From positions 202,843-266,842 of the forward strand of contig NZ_BBJC02000001.1 in NCBI RefSeq assembly GCF_000739715.2: DNA of 64,000 nt. The letters run 5' to 3'. The position numbers were made by a program, and so were the translations under genes. The notes under the pieces were generated by a model. That model worked only from the letters and a program-made list of their open reading frames with translations. It ran no database searches and was not told the origin of the DNA. This DNA is from Falsirhodobacter sp. alg1. Lineage in GTDB: Bacteria; Pseudomonadota; Alphaproteobacteria; Rhodobacterales; Rhodobacteraceae. Positions 38,689 to 47,709 of this stretch are shown piece by piece (position 1 is the stretch's first letter; each line of letters starts with the position of its first letter).

Positions 38689-39496
38689 GAATGAACCGGT
38701 GCCAACGGCGCAGGAACACGATGCCCAGACACAGGGGCACGATCGCCACGCCATATACATAGAGCGGGCTTACGTAATCCGCGTTGTAATAGGGGTAGAA
38801 GCCGGAACGTACCTGTCCGACCACATGGACCAGCGGATTGTACCAGAGCCATGCCTTCACATGATTGGGCAGGGAATCAAAGGTATAGAACACGCCGGAC
38901 AGCAGCATCTGCGGAACAGTCAGAATGCCCCACAGCCTGTCCCACAGCGGAATGAACGAGACGAGAACGCAGTTCATGGTGCCGATACCCAGCGCAAGGG
39001 CCGCGCCCATCGAATATCCGATTGCCACCGCTTGAAAATCAACGACCGTCCGCGTGTCGAATACGGTGCGTATGCCGGAAAAGACGATGAATGCCACAAG
39101 CAGCGTCGTCATCAGGGCCAGAAGGAACCGTGCCGCGATTGCATCGACAAAGGTCACGCTGGGGTAGGTGAGAAGGGGACGAGAAAAATTGATCGCACCC
39201 TGCACCCGACCGACAAGCCCGGTATACATGGTCATCGGCAACATGCCGGTTGCATAGAATATGGCAAAGTTCGATCCCAGCGGCGGGTGCCGCAGCATGA
39301 CGCCGAATACGATCGTCAGCATGCTGATTGCGGCAATAGGTTCAAGAATGGCCCATATGTACCCGCCCGGCGAACGCCCGTAGGTCGTCGCCATCTCGCG
39401 CATGACCAGCGCGGTGATGGAGCGGAGCATCGCAAAACGCCGCTGCTTCTGCACAGGGCGCAGCATGGCCTCTTCCGTCTTGTCGGCCATGGCCAT
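38678..39496 (-). CDS. kpsM: Polysaccharide ABC exporter permease (KpsM-like)
   Basis: Inner membrane permease of the ABC-2 type, about 272 residues and six membrane segments. It has the N-terminal motif REMATTYGRSPGGYIWAILEP, seen in part as YGRSPGGYIWAILEP, and the VSFIPLWDRLWGILT and MLLSGVFYTFDSLP segments typical of capsule exporters. Start 39496 is chosen (GAGAG upstream); 39520 and 39490 are also in frame. It pairs with the KpsT-like ATPase on the other side of the kpsE-like gene, which is divergent from it (about 90 bases apart). Confidence 0.85.
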   Translation of the reverse strand: MAMADKTEEAMLRPVQKQRRFAMLRSITALVMREMATTYGRSPGGYIWAILEPIAAISMLTIVFGVMLRHPPLGSNFAIFYATGMLPMTMYTGLVGRVQGAINFSRPLLTYPSVTFVDAIAARFLLALMTTLLVAFIVFSGIRTVFDTRTVVDFQAVAIGYSMGAALALGIGTMNCVLVSFIPLWDRLWGILTVPQMLLSGVFYTFDSLPNHVKAWLWYNPLVHVVGQVRSGFYPYYNADYVSPLYVYGVAIVPLCLGIVFLRRWHRFILAR

Positions 39497-39586
39497 CCGG
39501 TCTCTCGCTCTCGTCAGCACTGGAAAAGAGATTGTAGGTTATGTAGGAGGGCGAGAGAATATTCAATCCGGTTCTGCGGAGGTCGC

Positions 39587-40873
39587 TTGAGCAATTCCGA
39601 CCCATTGTCCACTACGGCGCAAAGCGAAGCGAAGGCCGAGCCTCAGGACGCTGCCGAGAAGCAACGTGCCCGCCGTTTGCGTAAGGTTGCAAATGCCGGA
39701 AAGGCCGCGCCGAAGGCACCGCAGCATCATTACCACGTCGCCCCTACGGTAAAAGAAAGCCGGTTTCTGCGCCGGCATGTTCTGGCCCTGGTCAGCTTCG
39801 TGTTCATGGTTCTGGCCCCGGTTATCGGCACATCGGTTTATATGTGGGGTGTGGCATCGAACCAGTTTGCCTCCTACGTCTCGTTCGCTGTGCGCAGTGA
39901 AACGCAAAGCTCCACCGACATGCTGGGCGGGTTGGCGGCGCTGACCGGTGTCTCCTCCTCCTCCTCCTCGGACAGCGAGGTTCTCTACGCGTTTTTCCAG
40001 AGCCAGAATCTGGTCGCGCGCATCGATGACGACATCGACCTGCGGGCAATCTGGTCCAAGGCGAAAAATGATCCGGTCTTCAGTTACGATGCGCCCGGCA
40101 CGATCGAGGATCTGACGAAATACTGGGGTGACATGGTCCAGATCGTGTTCGACTCCAGCACAGGGATCATTGATATCCGTGCCCTGGCCTTCGACGCCGA
40201 CGATGCAAAGAAGATAACGGACGCCATCTTTGCCGAAGGTACGCGGGTCATCAACCAGCTGTCCGACATTGCGCGTGAAGATGCGATCCGCTACGCCCGG
40301 GAGGATCTGGATGACGCGGTGGAAAGCCTGCGCGAGGCGCGCGCGGCGATCACCGAATTCCGGAACAAGAACCAGATCGTGGATCCGACGCTTGATACCG
40401 CGGGTCAGATGGGCATTGTGGGCAGCCTGCAGTCCCAATTGGCAACCGCCATGGTCGAACTGGACATGCTGCGCCAGACGACCCGCCCCGATGATATCCG
40501 CATTTCCCAAGGCGAACTCAAGATCAGCGTGATCCAGCAGCGTATCGAAGAAGAGCGCAGCAAGCTTGGCATGGGATCTGCGACGGATGGCAACGATGAT
40601 GCCTTTGCCAACGTCGTTGGGGATTTCGAACGTCTGACGGTAGACCGTGAATTCGCCGAGCAGAGCTATACGGCGGCGCTCGCGGCCTTCAACGCAGCCC
40701 GCGCCGAGGCGGGGCGGCAAAGCCGCTATCTGGCAGCGCATGTCACCCCCACATTGGCAGAGCAATCGCAGTTTCCCAAGCGGACCTCCACGGTCATCCT
40801 GATTGCCCTGTTCCTGACATTGCTGTGGGCCGTCGCCGTTCTGGTCGGATACAGCCTCAAAGATCGCCGCTAG
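39587..40873 (+). CDS. kpsE: Capsule polysaccharide export inner-membrane protein (KpsE-like)
   Basis: Polysaccharide co-polymerase type protein of about 428 residues. N-terminal cytoplasmic Lys/Ala-rich tail, a membrane helix (about 64-88: VLALVSFVFMVLAPVIGTSV), a large periplasmic domain with coiled coil (about 220-350) and a C-terminal membrane helix (about 400-422) before SLKDRR. It is thought to span the periplasm together with an outer-membrane channel. The start is a TTG at 39587: GGAGGT is three bases upstream and no ATG is available before the helix. The open frame upstream to 38453 runs antisense to kpsM and is not coding. Confidence 0.82.
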   Translation: MSNSDPLSTTAQSEAKAEPQDAAEKQRARRLRKVANAGKAAPKAPQHHYHVAPTVKESRFLRRHVLALVSFVFMVLAPVIGTSVYMWGVASNQFASYVSFAVRSETQSSTDMLGGLAALTGVSSSSSSDSEVLYAFFQSQNLVARIDDDIDLRAIWSKAKNDPVFSYDAPGTIEDLTKYWGDMVQIVFDSSTGIIDIRALAFDADDAKKITDAIFAEGTRVINQLSDIAREDAIRYAREDLDDAVESLREARAAITEFRNKNQIVDPTLDTAGQMGIVGSLQSQLATAMVELDMLRQTTRPDDIRISQGELKISVIQQRIEEERSKLGMGSATDGNDDAFANVVGDFERLTVDREFAEQSYTAALAAFNAARAEAGRQSRYLAAHVTPTLAEQSQFPKRTSTVILIALFLTLLWAVAVLVGYSLKDRR

Positions 40874-40882
40874 GCGGGTACC

Positions 40883-41566
40883 ATGATCAGGTTAGAAAAT
40901 CTGACGAAGACGTTCTATCTGTATGGCCAGCGCAAGACGGTGGCCGACAACCTGAATGCGACTTTCCCGTCCCGTACGGCCGTGGCCCTGCTGGGGCGGA
41001 ACGGGGCCGGAAAGACCACCCTGTTGAAGATGATTGCCGGCACGGTAGAACCCTCTGCGGGCCGGATCCTTTCCACGGGGACAATCTCCTGGCCTGTGGG
41101 CTTTGCGGGGTCGTTCCACCCGGAGTTGACAGGCGCGCAGAACACACGGTTCGTGGCGCGCATCTATGGTGTGGATACGAATGCGCTGATCGCCTTTGTG
41201 GAAGAGTTCGCCGAACTGGGCAAGCATTTCCACCTGCCGTTCCGCACTTATTCTTCGGGCATGCGGTCCCGTCTGGCCTTTGGCGTTTCTATGGGGATAC
41301 CGTTCGAGACATATCTGATCGACGAGGTCACCTCGGTCGGCGATGCATCCTTCAAGGCCAAAAGCAGTGCCTATCTGACGGCCCGGCTGGAGCATTCGGC
41401 CGCGATCATGGTCAGCCATTCGATGGGTATGGTGCGCCGGATCTGTTCGGCCGCCGCGGTGCTGGAAAACGGGCAGCTTACCTATTACGAGGATCTGGAC
41501 GAGGCGATTGCCCACCACGAACGCAATATGAACGTTCATGGAGAGCCGATCCCGGACGACGATTGA
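40883..41566 (+). CDS. kpsT: Polysaccharide ABC exporter ATPase (KpsT-like)
   Basis: ATP-binding subunit of 227 residues with Walker A GRNGAGKTT, the KpsT-type signature YSSGMRSRLAF, Walker B LIDEVTSVGD and switch His (MVSHSMGM). It powers export of a lipid-linked polysaccharide through the KpsM-like permease. It follows the kpsE-like gene by nine bases and ends four bases before the convergent sulfotransferase gene. Confidence 0.9.
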   Translation: MIRLENLTKTFYLYGQRKTVADNLNATFPSRTAVALLGRNGAGKTTLLKMIAGTVEPSAGRILSTGTISWPVGFAGSFHPELTGAQNTRFVARIYGVDTNALIAFVEEFAELGKHFHLPFRTYSSGMRSRLAFGVSMGIPFETYLIDEVTSVGDASFKAKSSAYLTARLEHSAAIMVSHSMGMVRRICSAAAVLENGQLTYYEDLDEAIAHHERNMNVHGEPIPDDD

Positions 41567-41569
41567 GGA

Positions 41570-42349
41570 TCAGCGCAGAAGCGCCTGTTTCGTATCCTCG
41601 ATGAACCGGGTACGGAATATATCGTTCAGCCGGTCTGCCTGACGCTGGATCTTGGGCTTGCCGGGGGACCAATCCGTCAGATCGGCATCGGCGAATTTCC
41701 CGATGCGCATCACCACACGGCGGGGGCGTCGTGTCACCTCTTCATACGTCACATGCAGGCGCGGAATATCAAAGACACTGCACAGCGTCTGGATCGCATT
41801 GGCCGACATCTGGCTGGAGGTGATCAGATGGGCAATCTGGCGCGTATCGTAGACGGGGTCGATCTCCTCGCCTTTCTGCACGCTCGTCCAGCGTTTGGTC
41901 TGGCTGGCGATATGATAGGAAATGGCCTGCCCCAGCAGATCATCCCGCGTGATATGGATCACACGCACCCCCGTGTACATCGCGGGAATGTTGAACCGGT
42001 GCAGCATCACGATCTGGTCCCATGAGGCTTTGTAGCCATGCATGAACCTGCCTTCGTTCAGATGCTCGGTCCCCAGCCGGATCAGGTCCGGAAAGGTTTC
42101 AGCCCCCCAGCGTTCGGCCTGCTTGCAAACGGTCGTATGGTTCAGCTGCTCGTGAAACCCGGAGAACAGCGGGGTGGTACGCAGATATTCCGCCAGAAGG
42201 TTGGATCCGCTGCGGTTGGAAAAGGCCATGAGATACAGCGGATGGTCGAACACGGGGCCGGTGCCCTCGTATTGGACGCGACCACGGAAATGCCGACGGA
42301 TCTCTTTTTCGTGCACGCCGCCCTGAGACAGGAATTTGACAATATCCAT
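41570..42349 (-). CDS. Stf0-type sulfotransferase
   Basis: Probable PAPS-dependent sulfotransferase of 259 residues. The loop SNRSGSNLLAEYL (about residue 44) is the 5'-phosphosulfate-binding motif, and HITRDDLLGQAISY contains the 3'-phosphate-binding Arg and Ser region. The known Stf0 makes sulfated trehalose in mycobacteria; here the capsule neighbours suggest sulfation of a surface glycan. AAGGGG lies eight bases before the ATG. Confidence 0.82.
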   Translation of the reverse strand: MDIVKFLSQGGVHEKEIRRHFRGRVQYEGTGPVFDHPLYLMAFSNRSGSNLLAEYLRTTPLFSGFHEQLNHTTVCKQAERWGAETFPDLIRLGTEHLNEGRFMHGYKASWDQIVMLHRFNIPAMYTGVRVIHITRDDLLGQAISYHIASQTKRWTSVQKGEEIDPVYDTRQIAHLITSSQMSANAIQTLCSVFDIPRLHVTYEEVTRRPRRVVMRIGKFADADLTDWSPGKPKIQRQADRLNDIFRTRFIEDTKQALLR

Positions 42350-42500
42350 GGCGTGACCCCTTGTTTACAACATCGCGTGTTATGCGTCCGGACCGGGCCA
42401 AGGTCAATTCTCGATGCTGTCATCAAGCATTCTCCTTTCCCTTGTAGGAAAAGAGAGGCAATGTTGGCGCGCAGCGTTACGCAGGTGGGATATTGATATA

Positions 42501-43487
42501 ATGGCGAAAAACGTACTTGTAACGGGTGGCGCGGGCTATATCGGCGCGCATGCCTGCAAGGTTCTGGCAGCGGCAGGATTTACGCCGGTCACATTCGACA
42601 ATCTGACCACCGGCTGGGCTGAGGCGGTGAAATACGGCCCCCTGGTGCAGGGGGATCTGATGAACCGCGCCGATATCGATGCGGCTCTGGCAGAATACCA
42701 GCCGGTTGCCGTCATGCATTTTGCAGCGCTGTCACTGGTGGGCGAATCCATGAAGGATCCTGGCTATTACTGGCGGGTCAACGTGAATGGTGCGCTGAAT
42801 TTGCTGGAGGCCACGGTTGCAGCCGGCATCCGAAATTTCGTGTTTTCGTCTACCTGTGCCACCTATGGCGATCAGGATGGCGTGCTGCTGAACGAGGAAA
42901 CGCCGCAACGCCCGATCAACGCCTATGGCGGGTCGAAGCTGGCGATCGAGGAAATGGTCCGCAACTTCGGGGCCGCTTACGATCTGAACCATGTCATTTT
43001 CCGCTATTTCAACGTGGCGGGTGCCGATCCGGATGCCGAGGTGGGTGAACAGCACACGCCGGAGACGCATCTTATTCCCTTGATGCTGGATGCCGTGGCC
43101 GGAAAACGTGATGCGCTGACCGTGTTTGGTACCGATTATCCCACGCGTGACGGAACCTGCGTCCGGGATTACGTGCATGTCATGGATCTGGTCGACGCCC
43201 ACGTGCTCGGGTTGAAATGGCTGCTCGAGGGTAAGGAAAGCCGCGTATTCTGCCTTGGCACCGGCAACGGATTTTCCGTAACCGAGGTGATAGAGGCGTC
43301 CCGTGCCGTGACCAATCGTGATGTGCCGATCGTCTACGGGGATCGCCGGCCGGGGGATGCCGTCACTCTTGTCTCGGGGTCCGAGGCTGCGATCCGGGAT
43401 CTGGGGTGGCAACCCGACCGGTCCACCCTGCGCGATATGATCGGGGATGCATGGCGGTGGGCACAAAAACCCGCATTCACGAAATGA
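42501..43487 (+). CDS. galE: UDP-glucose 4-epimerase
   Basis: Interconverts UDP-glucose and UDP-galactose, supplying galactose (or GalNAc) for glycans. The 328-residue SDR-extended protein has GGAGYIGAHACKVL (NAD loop, residues 8-21), catalytic Ser (SSTCATYGD) and Tyr/Lys (AYGGSK), plus YFNVAGADPD. Start at 42501 gives the normal N-terminus. It is the last gene of the glycan locus and is followed by two terminators. Confidence 0.93.
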   Translation: MAKNVLVTGGAGYIGAHACKVLAAAGFTPVTFDNLTTGWAEAVKYGPLVQGDLMNRADIDAALAEYQPVAVMHFAALSLVGESMKDPGYYWRVNVNGALNLLEATVAAGIRNFVFSSTCATYGDQDGVLLNEETPQRPINAYGGSKLAIEEMVRNFGAAYDLNHVIFRYFNVAGADPDAEVGEQHTPETHLIPLMLDAVAGKRDALTVFGTDYPTRDGTCVRDYVHVMDLVDAHVLGLKWLLEGKESRVFCLGTGNGFSVTEVIEASRAVTNRDVPIVYGDRRPGDAVTLVSGSEAAIRDLGWQPDRSTLRDMIGDAWRWAQKPAFTK

Positions 43488-43544
43488 TCGATCCGCGCAT
43501 CTGATGGCACAGGCCTGAACGGCCGGTCCCATATACCGCATTTG

Positions 43545-43573
43545 AAAACCGGCCGCCCTGCGGCCGGTTTTTT
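43545..43573 (+). terminator. Rho-independent terminator after galE
   Basis: 11-bp stem AAAACCGGCCG/CGGCCGGTTTT with loop CCCTG, then a run of T. Confidence 0.92.
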
Positions 43574-43594
43574 GCATATCGATTAAGCAGTCAG

Positions 43595-43621
43595 AAAAAT
43601 GCGCCCCATTGGCATTTTTTT
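43595..43621 (+). terminator. Second tandem terminator
   Basis: 8-bp stem AAAAATGC/GCATTTTT with a 9-base loop, then further T. With the first hairpin it separates the glycan locus from the hydantoin operon. The A-rich left arm allows action on the other strand too. Confidence 0.75.
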
Positions 43622-43825
43622 GTATACTTATAATATATTTATTATAAACATTAAGTTATATCGGCCCTGCAGCAGCATGAAAATTCTGTATGCCTCAAAA
43701 ACATGCGCCTTTGTATAACTGGGCTGATTATAACTACAAAAACTATAGTCTGTCTTTATACATAGAATCCCCTCATCACTTAGGGACACCGCTGATCCAT
43801 TCCTTCCCCTGATCCGGAGAGTTCC
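43622..43825. promoter_or_regulatory. AT-rich control region of the hydantoin operon with a palindrome
   Basis: About 200 bases without a gene and far richer in A and T than the surrounding DNA. It holds a perfect inverted repeat, TTATAATA-TATT-TATTATAA (43628-43647), and further A/T runs near 43730-43765 such as TTATAACTAC. GGAGAG lies just before the ATG at 43826. Probably the promoter of the binding-protein operon, perhaps controlled by the LysR gene at its end. No exact -35/-10 pair is claimed. Confidence 0.5.
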
Positions 43826-44671
43826 ATGACCAAACGCATACTGGCCGCCGCCCTCGCGCTTGGGTGCTCCTCGCTTCTGTCTACCGCAGCAACAGCCCAG
43901 GACGGGTTGCGTGTGGCCCTGGACGGAACTTTTGCGCCCCATGCCATGCCCAGCCTGTCGGGCGGGGTAGAAGGGTTCAATGTCGATCTTGCCAATCTGA
44001 TTGCCGAACGTCTGGGCACCACCATACAGATTGACGCCGCACAGTTTTCGGGCCTGATCCCCGCGATGCAGGCCGGCACCTATGATTTCCTTGTTGCCCC
44101 TACCACCGTCACGGCCGAGCGGGCGGAGAACATGCTGTTCACCGAAGGGTTCATGGATACCAATTTCACCTTCGTGCAACTAGCAGATTCCCCCGCCGGC
44201 ACCTCGATCGAGGATTACCGGGGCAAATCCCTGGCCGTGAACAAGGGGTCGGCCTATGAAAGCTACCTCAATGATCTGGCCGACGAATACGATCTGACCG
44301 TGACTGCCTACGGCACCTCCACCGATGCAGTGGAGGCGGTGATCACCGGGCGCGCCTATGCCTCGCTTGCCGGATCGACCACCTCCGCTTGGGCAGTCAA
44401 GAAGAATCCGCGCCTCGAACTGGGCGCCGAGATCGATACCGGGCTGGTCTGGGCCTTGCCCTTCCGCAAGGACGATGCCGAAAACCGCAACAGGATTGAT
44501 GCCGCCATCGAATGCCTGAAATCGGACGGATCCCTGGCCGAACTCTCGGAAAAATGGTTCGGCGTCACCCCGGCTGCGGGCAGCACGATCGTCACCCCCA
44601 CGCCCGGATACGGTGTTCCCGGTTTCCCGGGCTATGAAGACACCGCGCATGACGTGACCTGCGACCTCTGA
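43826..44671 (+). CDS. Periplasmic solute-binding protein of the hydantoin operon
   Basis: 281-residue secreted protein with signal peptide [21 protein letters not shown] (cleavage about after ATA/AQ) and a family-3 fold: [45 protein letters not shown]. Cys also occurs near the C-terminus (IECLKSDG and CDL). As the first gene of the hydantoin operon it probably captures a cyclic ureide, a carbamoyl amino acid or a related compound for the ABC importer. Confidence 0.87.
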   Translation: MTKRILAAALALGCSSLLSTAATAQDGLRVALDGTFAPHAMPSLSGGVEGFNVDLANLIAERLGTTIQIDAAQFSGLIPAMQAGTYDFLVAPTTVTAERAENMLFTEGFMDTNFTFVQLADSPAGTSIEDYRGKSLAVNKGSAYESYLNDLADEYDLTVTAYGTSTDAVEAVITGRAYASLAGSTTSAWAVKKNPRLELGAEIDTGLVWALPFRKDDAENRNRIDAAIECLKSDGSLAELSEKWFGVTPAAGSTIVTPTPGYGVPGFPGYEDTAHDVTCDL

Positions 44672-44685
44672 AAACGGATATCGCC

Positions 44686-45429
44686 ATGACCCCGATGCTG
44701 GAAATTGCAGGACTGGAAAAGAACTTCGGTGATGTTCAGGTGCTGCGCAGCATCGATCTGAAGGTCGCCCGGGGTGAGCTGGTCTTTGTGATCGGGCCGT
44801 CGGGGTCGGGCAAATCCACGATGCTGCGCTGCTGCAACCGGTTGGAGGAGCCGACGTCAGGCTCCATCTTCATTGACGGGCGCAATATCATGAACGCGCT
44901 GTCGGCGGATCTGAACCGCCTGCGGCTGCAGACGGGAATGGTATTTCAGGGCTTTCATCTTTATCCGCACATGACGGTCCTGAAGAACGTGATGCTGGCC
45001 CAGACCAAGGCGCTGAAGCGCCCGAAGGCCGAGGCGGAGACGCGCGCCATGGATATGCTGGGCCGCGTCGGGCTGGCCCATAAGGCCAAGGCAATGCCCA
45101 CCGAATTGTCGGGTGGCCAGCAGCAACGCGTGGCGATTGCCCGCGCACTGGCATTGGACCCGAAGGTCATGCTTTTTGATGAACCGACCTCGGCGCTGGA
45201 TCCGGAACTTGTGGGATCGGTCCTGAAGGTGATGAAGGATCTGAACGCCGAGGGAATGACCATGGTCGTCGTCAGCCATGAAATGGGTTTTGCCCGCGAG
45301 GCTGCGGATCGTGTGGTCTTCATGGATGGTGGCGTGGTGGTCGAACAGGGCACGCCGGACCAAGTGTTCGGAAATCCGCAGCAGGATCGGACACGCGCCT
45401 TCCTGTCGCGGGTGACGGGGGCCGAATAA
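44686..45429 (+). CDS. Polar amino acid-type ABC transporter ATP-binding protein (hydantoin operon)
   Basis: 247-residue ATPase with Walker [11 protein letters not shown]-loop [20 protein letters not shown], Walker B VMLFDEP and switch His [10 protein letters not shown]. GlnQ/HisP family. It lies 14 bases after the binding protein and 5 bases before permease 1. Confidence 0.9.
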   Translation: MTPMLEIAGLEKNFGDVQVLRSIDLKVARGELVFVIGPSGSGKSTMLRCCNRLEEPTSGSIFIDGRNIMNALSADLNRLRLQTGMVFQGFHLYPHMTVLKNVMLAQTKALKRPKAEAETRAMDMLGRVGLAHKAKAMPTELSGGQQQRVAIARALALDPKVMLFDEPTSALDPELVGSVLKVMKDLNAEGMTMVVVSHEMGFAREAADRVVFMDGGVVVEQGTPDQVFGNPQQDRTRAFLSRVTGAE

Positions 45430-45434
45430 CAGCC

Positions 45435-46106
45435 ATGGAACGGTTTCTGGAGGTTTTCTTCGCGCCACAGGTGTTCGCCCGCTATGCGCCGGATGTTCTG
45501 TACGCGATGATGACAACACTGTGGCTGGGCCTCGTGATCATTCTGGCGGGGATCGGGCTGGGCCTGGTCCTTGCGTGCCTGCGGACGGCACAATGCTGGT
45601 GGCTGACGCTGCCGATCGTGATCTTTGCCGACGTCATGCGGGCTTTGCCGCCGCTGGTGCTGATCCTGATTTTCTATTTCGGATTGCCGGGCCTTGGCCT
45701 CACCCTCTCCGGGCCATTGGTGCTGTTCATCGTCCTGACGGCCGTTCTCGCCGCCTTTGCCGAAGAGATCTTCTGGGCCGGGTTGACTGCCCTGACCCGC
45801 GGGCAATGGGAGGCGGGACGCGCCACGGGCCTGTCGTTCTTCCAGACGCTCATTCATGTGGCGCTGCCGCAGGCGGTACGGATGGGCATTCCGTCATTGG
45901 TGAACCGCGCGCTGGCAATCACCAAGATGACAGCGCTCGGCTCGGTCATCGGGGTCAAGGAAATCCTCGCCGTCTCCTCCTCGGCGCAGGCGATGTCGGG
46001 TTCGGCCACCCCGCTGACGATGGCGGCGCTTGCCTATCTGGCGATCTTTCTGCCGGCGGTGGTATTGGCCCGCTGGCTGGAACGCCGCTTCAGCTGGAGG
46101 GTGTAG
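45435..46106 (+). CDS. Polar amino acid-type ABC transporter permease 1 (hydantoin operon)
   Basis: 223-residue membrane protein with coupling motif GQWEAGRATGLSFFQTLIHVALPQAVRMG, seen in part as QWEAGRATGLSFF, and about five membrane segments. GlnP/HisM family. One base separates it from the next permease start. Confidence 0.88.
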   Translation: MERFLEVFFAPQVFARYAPDVLYAMMTTLWLGLVIILAGIGLGLVLACLRTAQCWWLTLPIVIFADVMRALPPLVLILIFYFGLPGLGLTLSGPLVLFIVLTAVLAAFAEEIFWAGLTALTRGQWEAGRATGLSFFQTLIHVALPQAVRMGIPSLVNRALAITKMTALGSVIGVKEILAVSSSAQAMSGSATPLTMAALAYLAIFLPAVVLARWLERRFSWRV

Positions 46107-46107
46107 C

Positions 46108-46773
46108 ATGTCCAACATCGCCGATATGTTCTTCAACCTCGATATCATGCGTCAGGCACTGCCCCTGCTGATGCAGGGGCTGGTGATGACGTTGAAGCTC
46201 TGTGCCGTCGTCATCGGTCTCGGGCTGATCGGCGGGCTGTTTCTGGCGCTGGCGGCCACCAGTCCGCGGCGCTGGTTGCGCTGGCCGACGATGGCGCTGA
46301 TCGATCTGATGCGGGCTTTGCCGCCCCTTGTGCTGCTTATCTTCATCTATTCCGGCATGCCGTTCGCAGGGGTGCAGATGCCAGCGTTCACCGCAGTGGC
46401 GGTAGCGTTCCTGCTGAACAATTCCGCCTATTACGCCGAGGTCTATCGCGCGGGCCTGCAATCCCTGCCATCCGGCCAATGGGAGGCGGCGCGGGCCACC
46501 GGCCTGTCGATGCCGCAGACGCTGGTGCATGTGATCATTCCGCAGGCCGTGCGGAATGTGCTGCCCGATCTTCTGTCCAATACGATCGAGGTGGTGAAGC
46601 TGACATCCCTCGCCTCGGTCGTATCCTTGGCCGAGCTTCTCTATCAGGCCAACATGGCCCGATCCGTCACCTATAATTCCTCTCCGCTGGTTCTGGCTGC
46701 GGCGATCTATCTGGTGCTTCTGTGGCCCTGTGTTCGCCTTGTCAGCCGCTTCCAGCGCAAACTCAGCATCTAA
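46108..46773 (+). CDS. Polar amino acid-type ABC transporter permease 2 (hydantoin operon)
   Basis: 221-residue membrane protein starting MSNIADMFFNLDIMRQALPL with coupling motif SGQWEAARATGLSMPQTL. GGAGG lies about six bases upstream of the 46108 ATG. It completes the heteromeric channel. A longer in-frame start at 46030 lies inside the previous gene and is not used. Confidence 0.88.
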   Translation: MSNIADMFFNLDIMRQALPLLMQGLVMTLKLCAVVIGLGLIGGLFLALAATSPRRWLRWPTMALIDLMRALPPLVLLIFIYSGMPFAGVQMPAFTAVAVAFLLNNSAYYAEVYRAGLQSLPSGQWEAARATGLSMPQTLVHVIIPQAVRNVLPDLLSNTIEVVKLTSLASVVSLAELLYQANMARSVTYNSSPLVLAAAIYLVLLWPCVRLVSRFQRKLSI

Positions 46774-46782
46774 GGATATCCC

Positions 46783-47706
46783 ATGAAAATGATCGTTGGC
46801 GGGGCGCAAATCGGCGGCATCCAAAGGGATGAGCCGCGTGAGGCGGTTGTGGCGCGGATGATGGCCCTGATGGAACAGGCCCATGCGCAGGGGGTGGAAT
46901 TTCTGGTCTATCCCGAGATGACGCTGACCACCTTCTTCCCGCGTTTCTATGTCGAGGATCGTGCCGAATTCGATCACTGGTTCGAAACGGAAATGCCGAA
47001 TGCCGCCACGCAGCCGCTATTCGATATGGCGCGCGGGTTCGGCATGGGTTTCACCTTCGGATATTGCGAGCTGACCCCCGAGGGAGAGCATTTCAATACT
47101 TCCATCCTTGTATCCCCCGAGGGGGAGATTGTTTCCACCTACCGTAAGACGCACCTGCCGGGCCATGCCGAATTCGAACCAGAACGCAGCCACCAGCATC
47201 TGGAAAAGCGCTATTTTCTGGCGGGGGACACCGGGTTCAACGTGGTGCGTAACCAAGGTGTCGTCATGGGGATGGCAATCTGCAATGACCGGCGCTGGCC
47301 CGAAGCGTGGCGTTGTCTGGGGTTGCAGGGCGTGGAGCTGGTGACCATCGGCTATAACACCCCCAGCCAGAACAACCTGTCAAAGAACGAAGGCATCGAG
47401 AAACGCGTTTACCACCACGAACTGTCGGTATGCGCGGGGGCCTACCAGAACTCCACCTTTGCGGTGGCGGTGGCCAAATGCGGAATGGAGGATGGAAACC
47501 ATATGTTCGCAGGCTCCATCATCGTGGACAGTGACGGTTTCGTCATTGCCCGCGCCACGGGTGAGGGGGACGAACTGATCGTGGCCGAATGCGATTTCGA
47601 CAAATGCGCGTTCGGTAAGCGAACGGTCTTCAATTTCGAAGCCCATCGCCGTATCGAGCATTACGGGCGCATCACCGCCCAGACCGGCGTCAAGGTGGAA
47701 GTGTAA
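46783..47706 (+). CDS. N-carbamoyl-D-amino acid hydrolase
   Basis: Nitrilase-superfamily amidase of 307 residues (Agrobacterium enzyme about 304) that splits N-carbamoyl-D-amino acids into D-amino acid, ammonia and CO2. The catalytic triad is visible: Glu in YPEMTLTTFFPRF, Lys in YRKTHLPGH, Cys in AICNDRRWPE. Further enzyme-specific landmarks are HLEKRYF, YNTPS, HHELSVCAG and FNFEAHRRIEHYG near the end. It works with the hydantoinase next door. Which carbamoyl compound is used is unknown. Confidence 0.9.
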   Translation: MKMIVGGAQIGGIQRDEPREAVVARMMALMEQAHAQGVEFLVYPEMTLTTFFPRFYVEDRAEFDHWFETEMPNAATQPLFDMARGFGMGFTFGYCELTPEGEHFNTSILVSPEGEIVSTYRKTHLPGHAEFEPERSHQHLEKRYFLAGDTGFNVVRNQGVVMGMAICNDRRWPEAWRCLGLQGVELVTIGYNTPSQNNLSKNEGIEKRVYHHELSVCAGAYQNSTFAVAVAKCGMEDGNHMFAGSIIVDSDGFVIARATGEGDELIVAECDFDKCAFGKRTVFNFEAHRRIEHYGRITAQTGVKVEV

Positions 47707-47709
47707 CCC

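Noticed and set aside
38453-39586. Long N-terminal extension of the kpsE-like frame
   Set aside because: It lies antisense to the KpsM-like permease and has Arg/His-rich sequence; the TTG start at 39587 with GGAGGT fits the family better.
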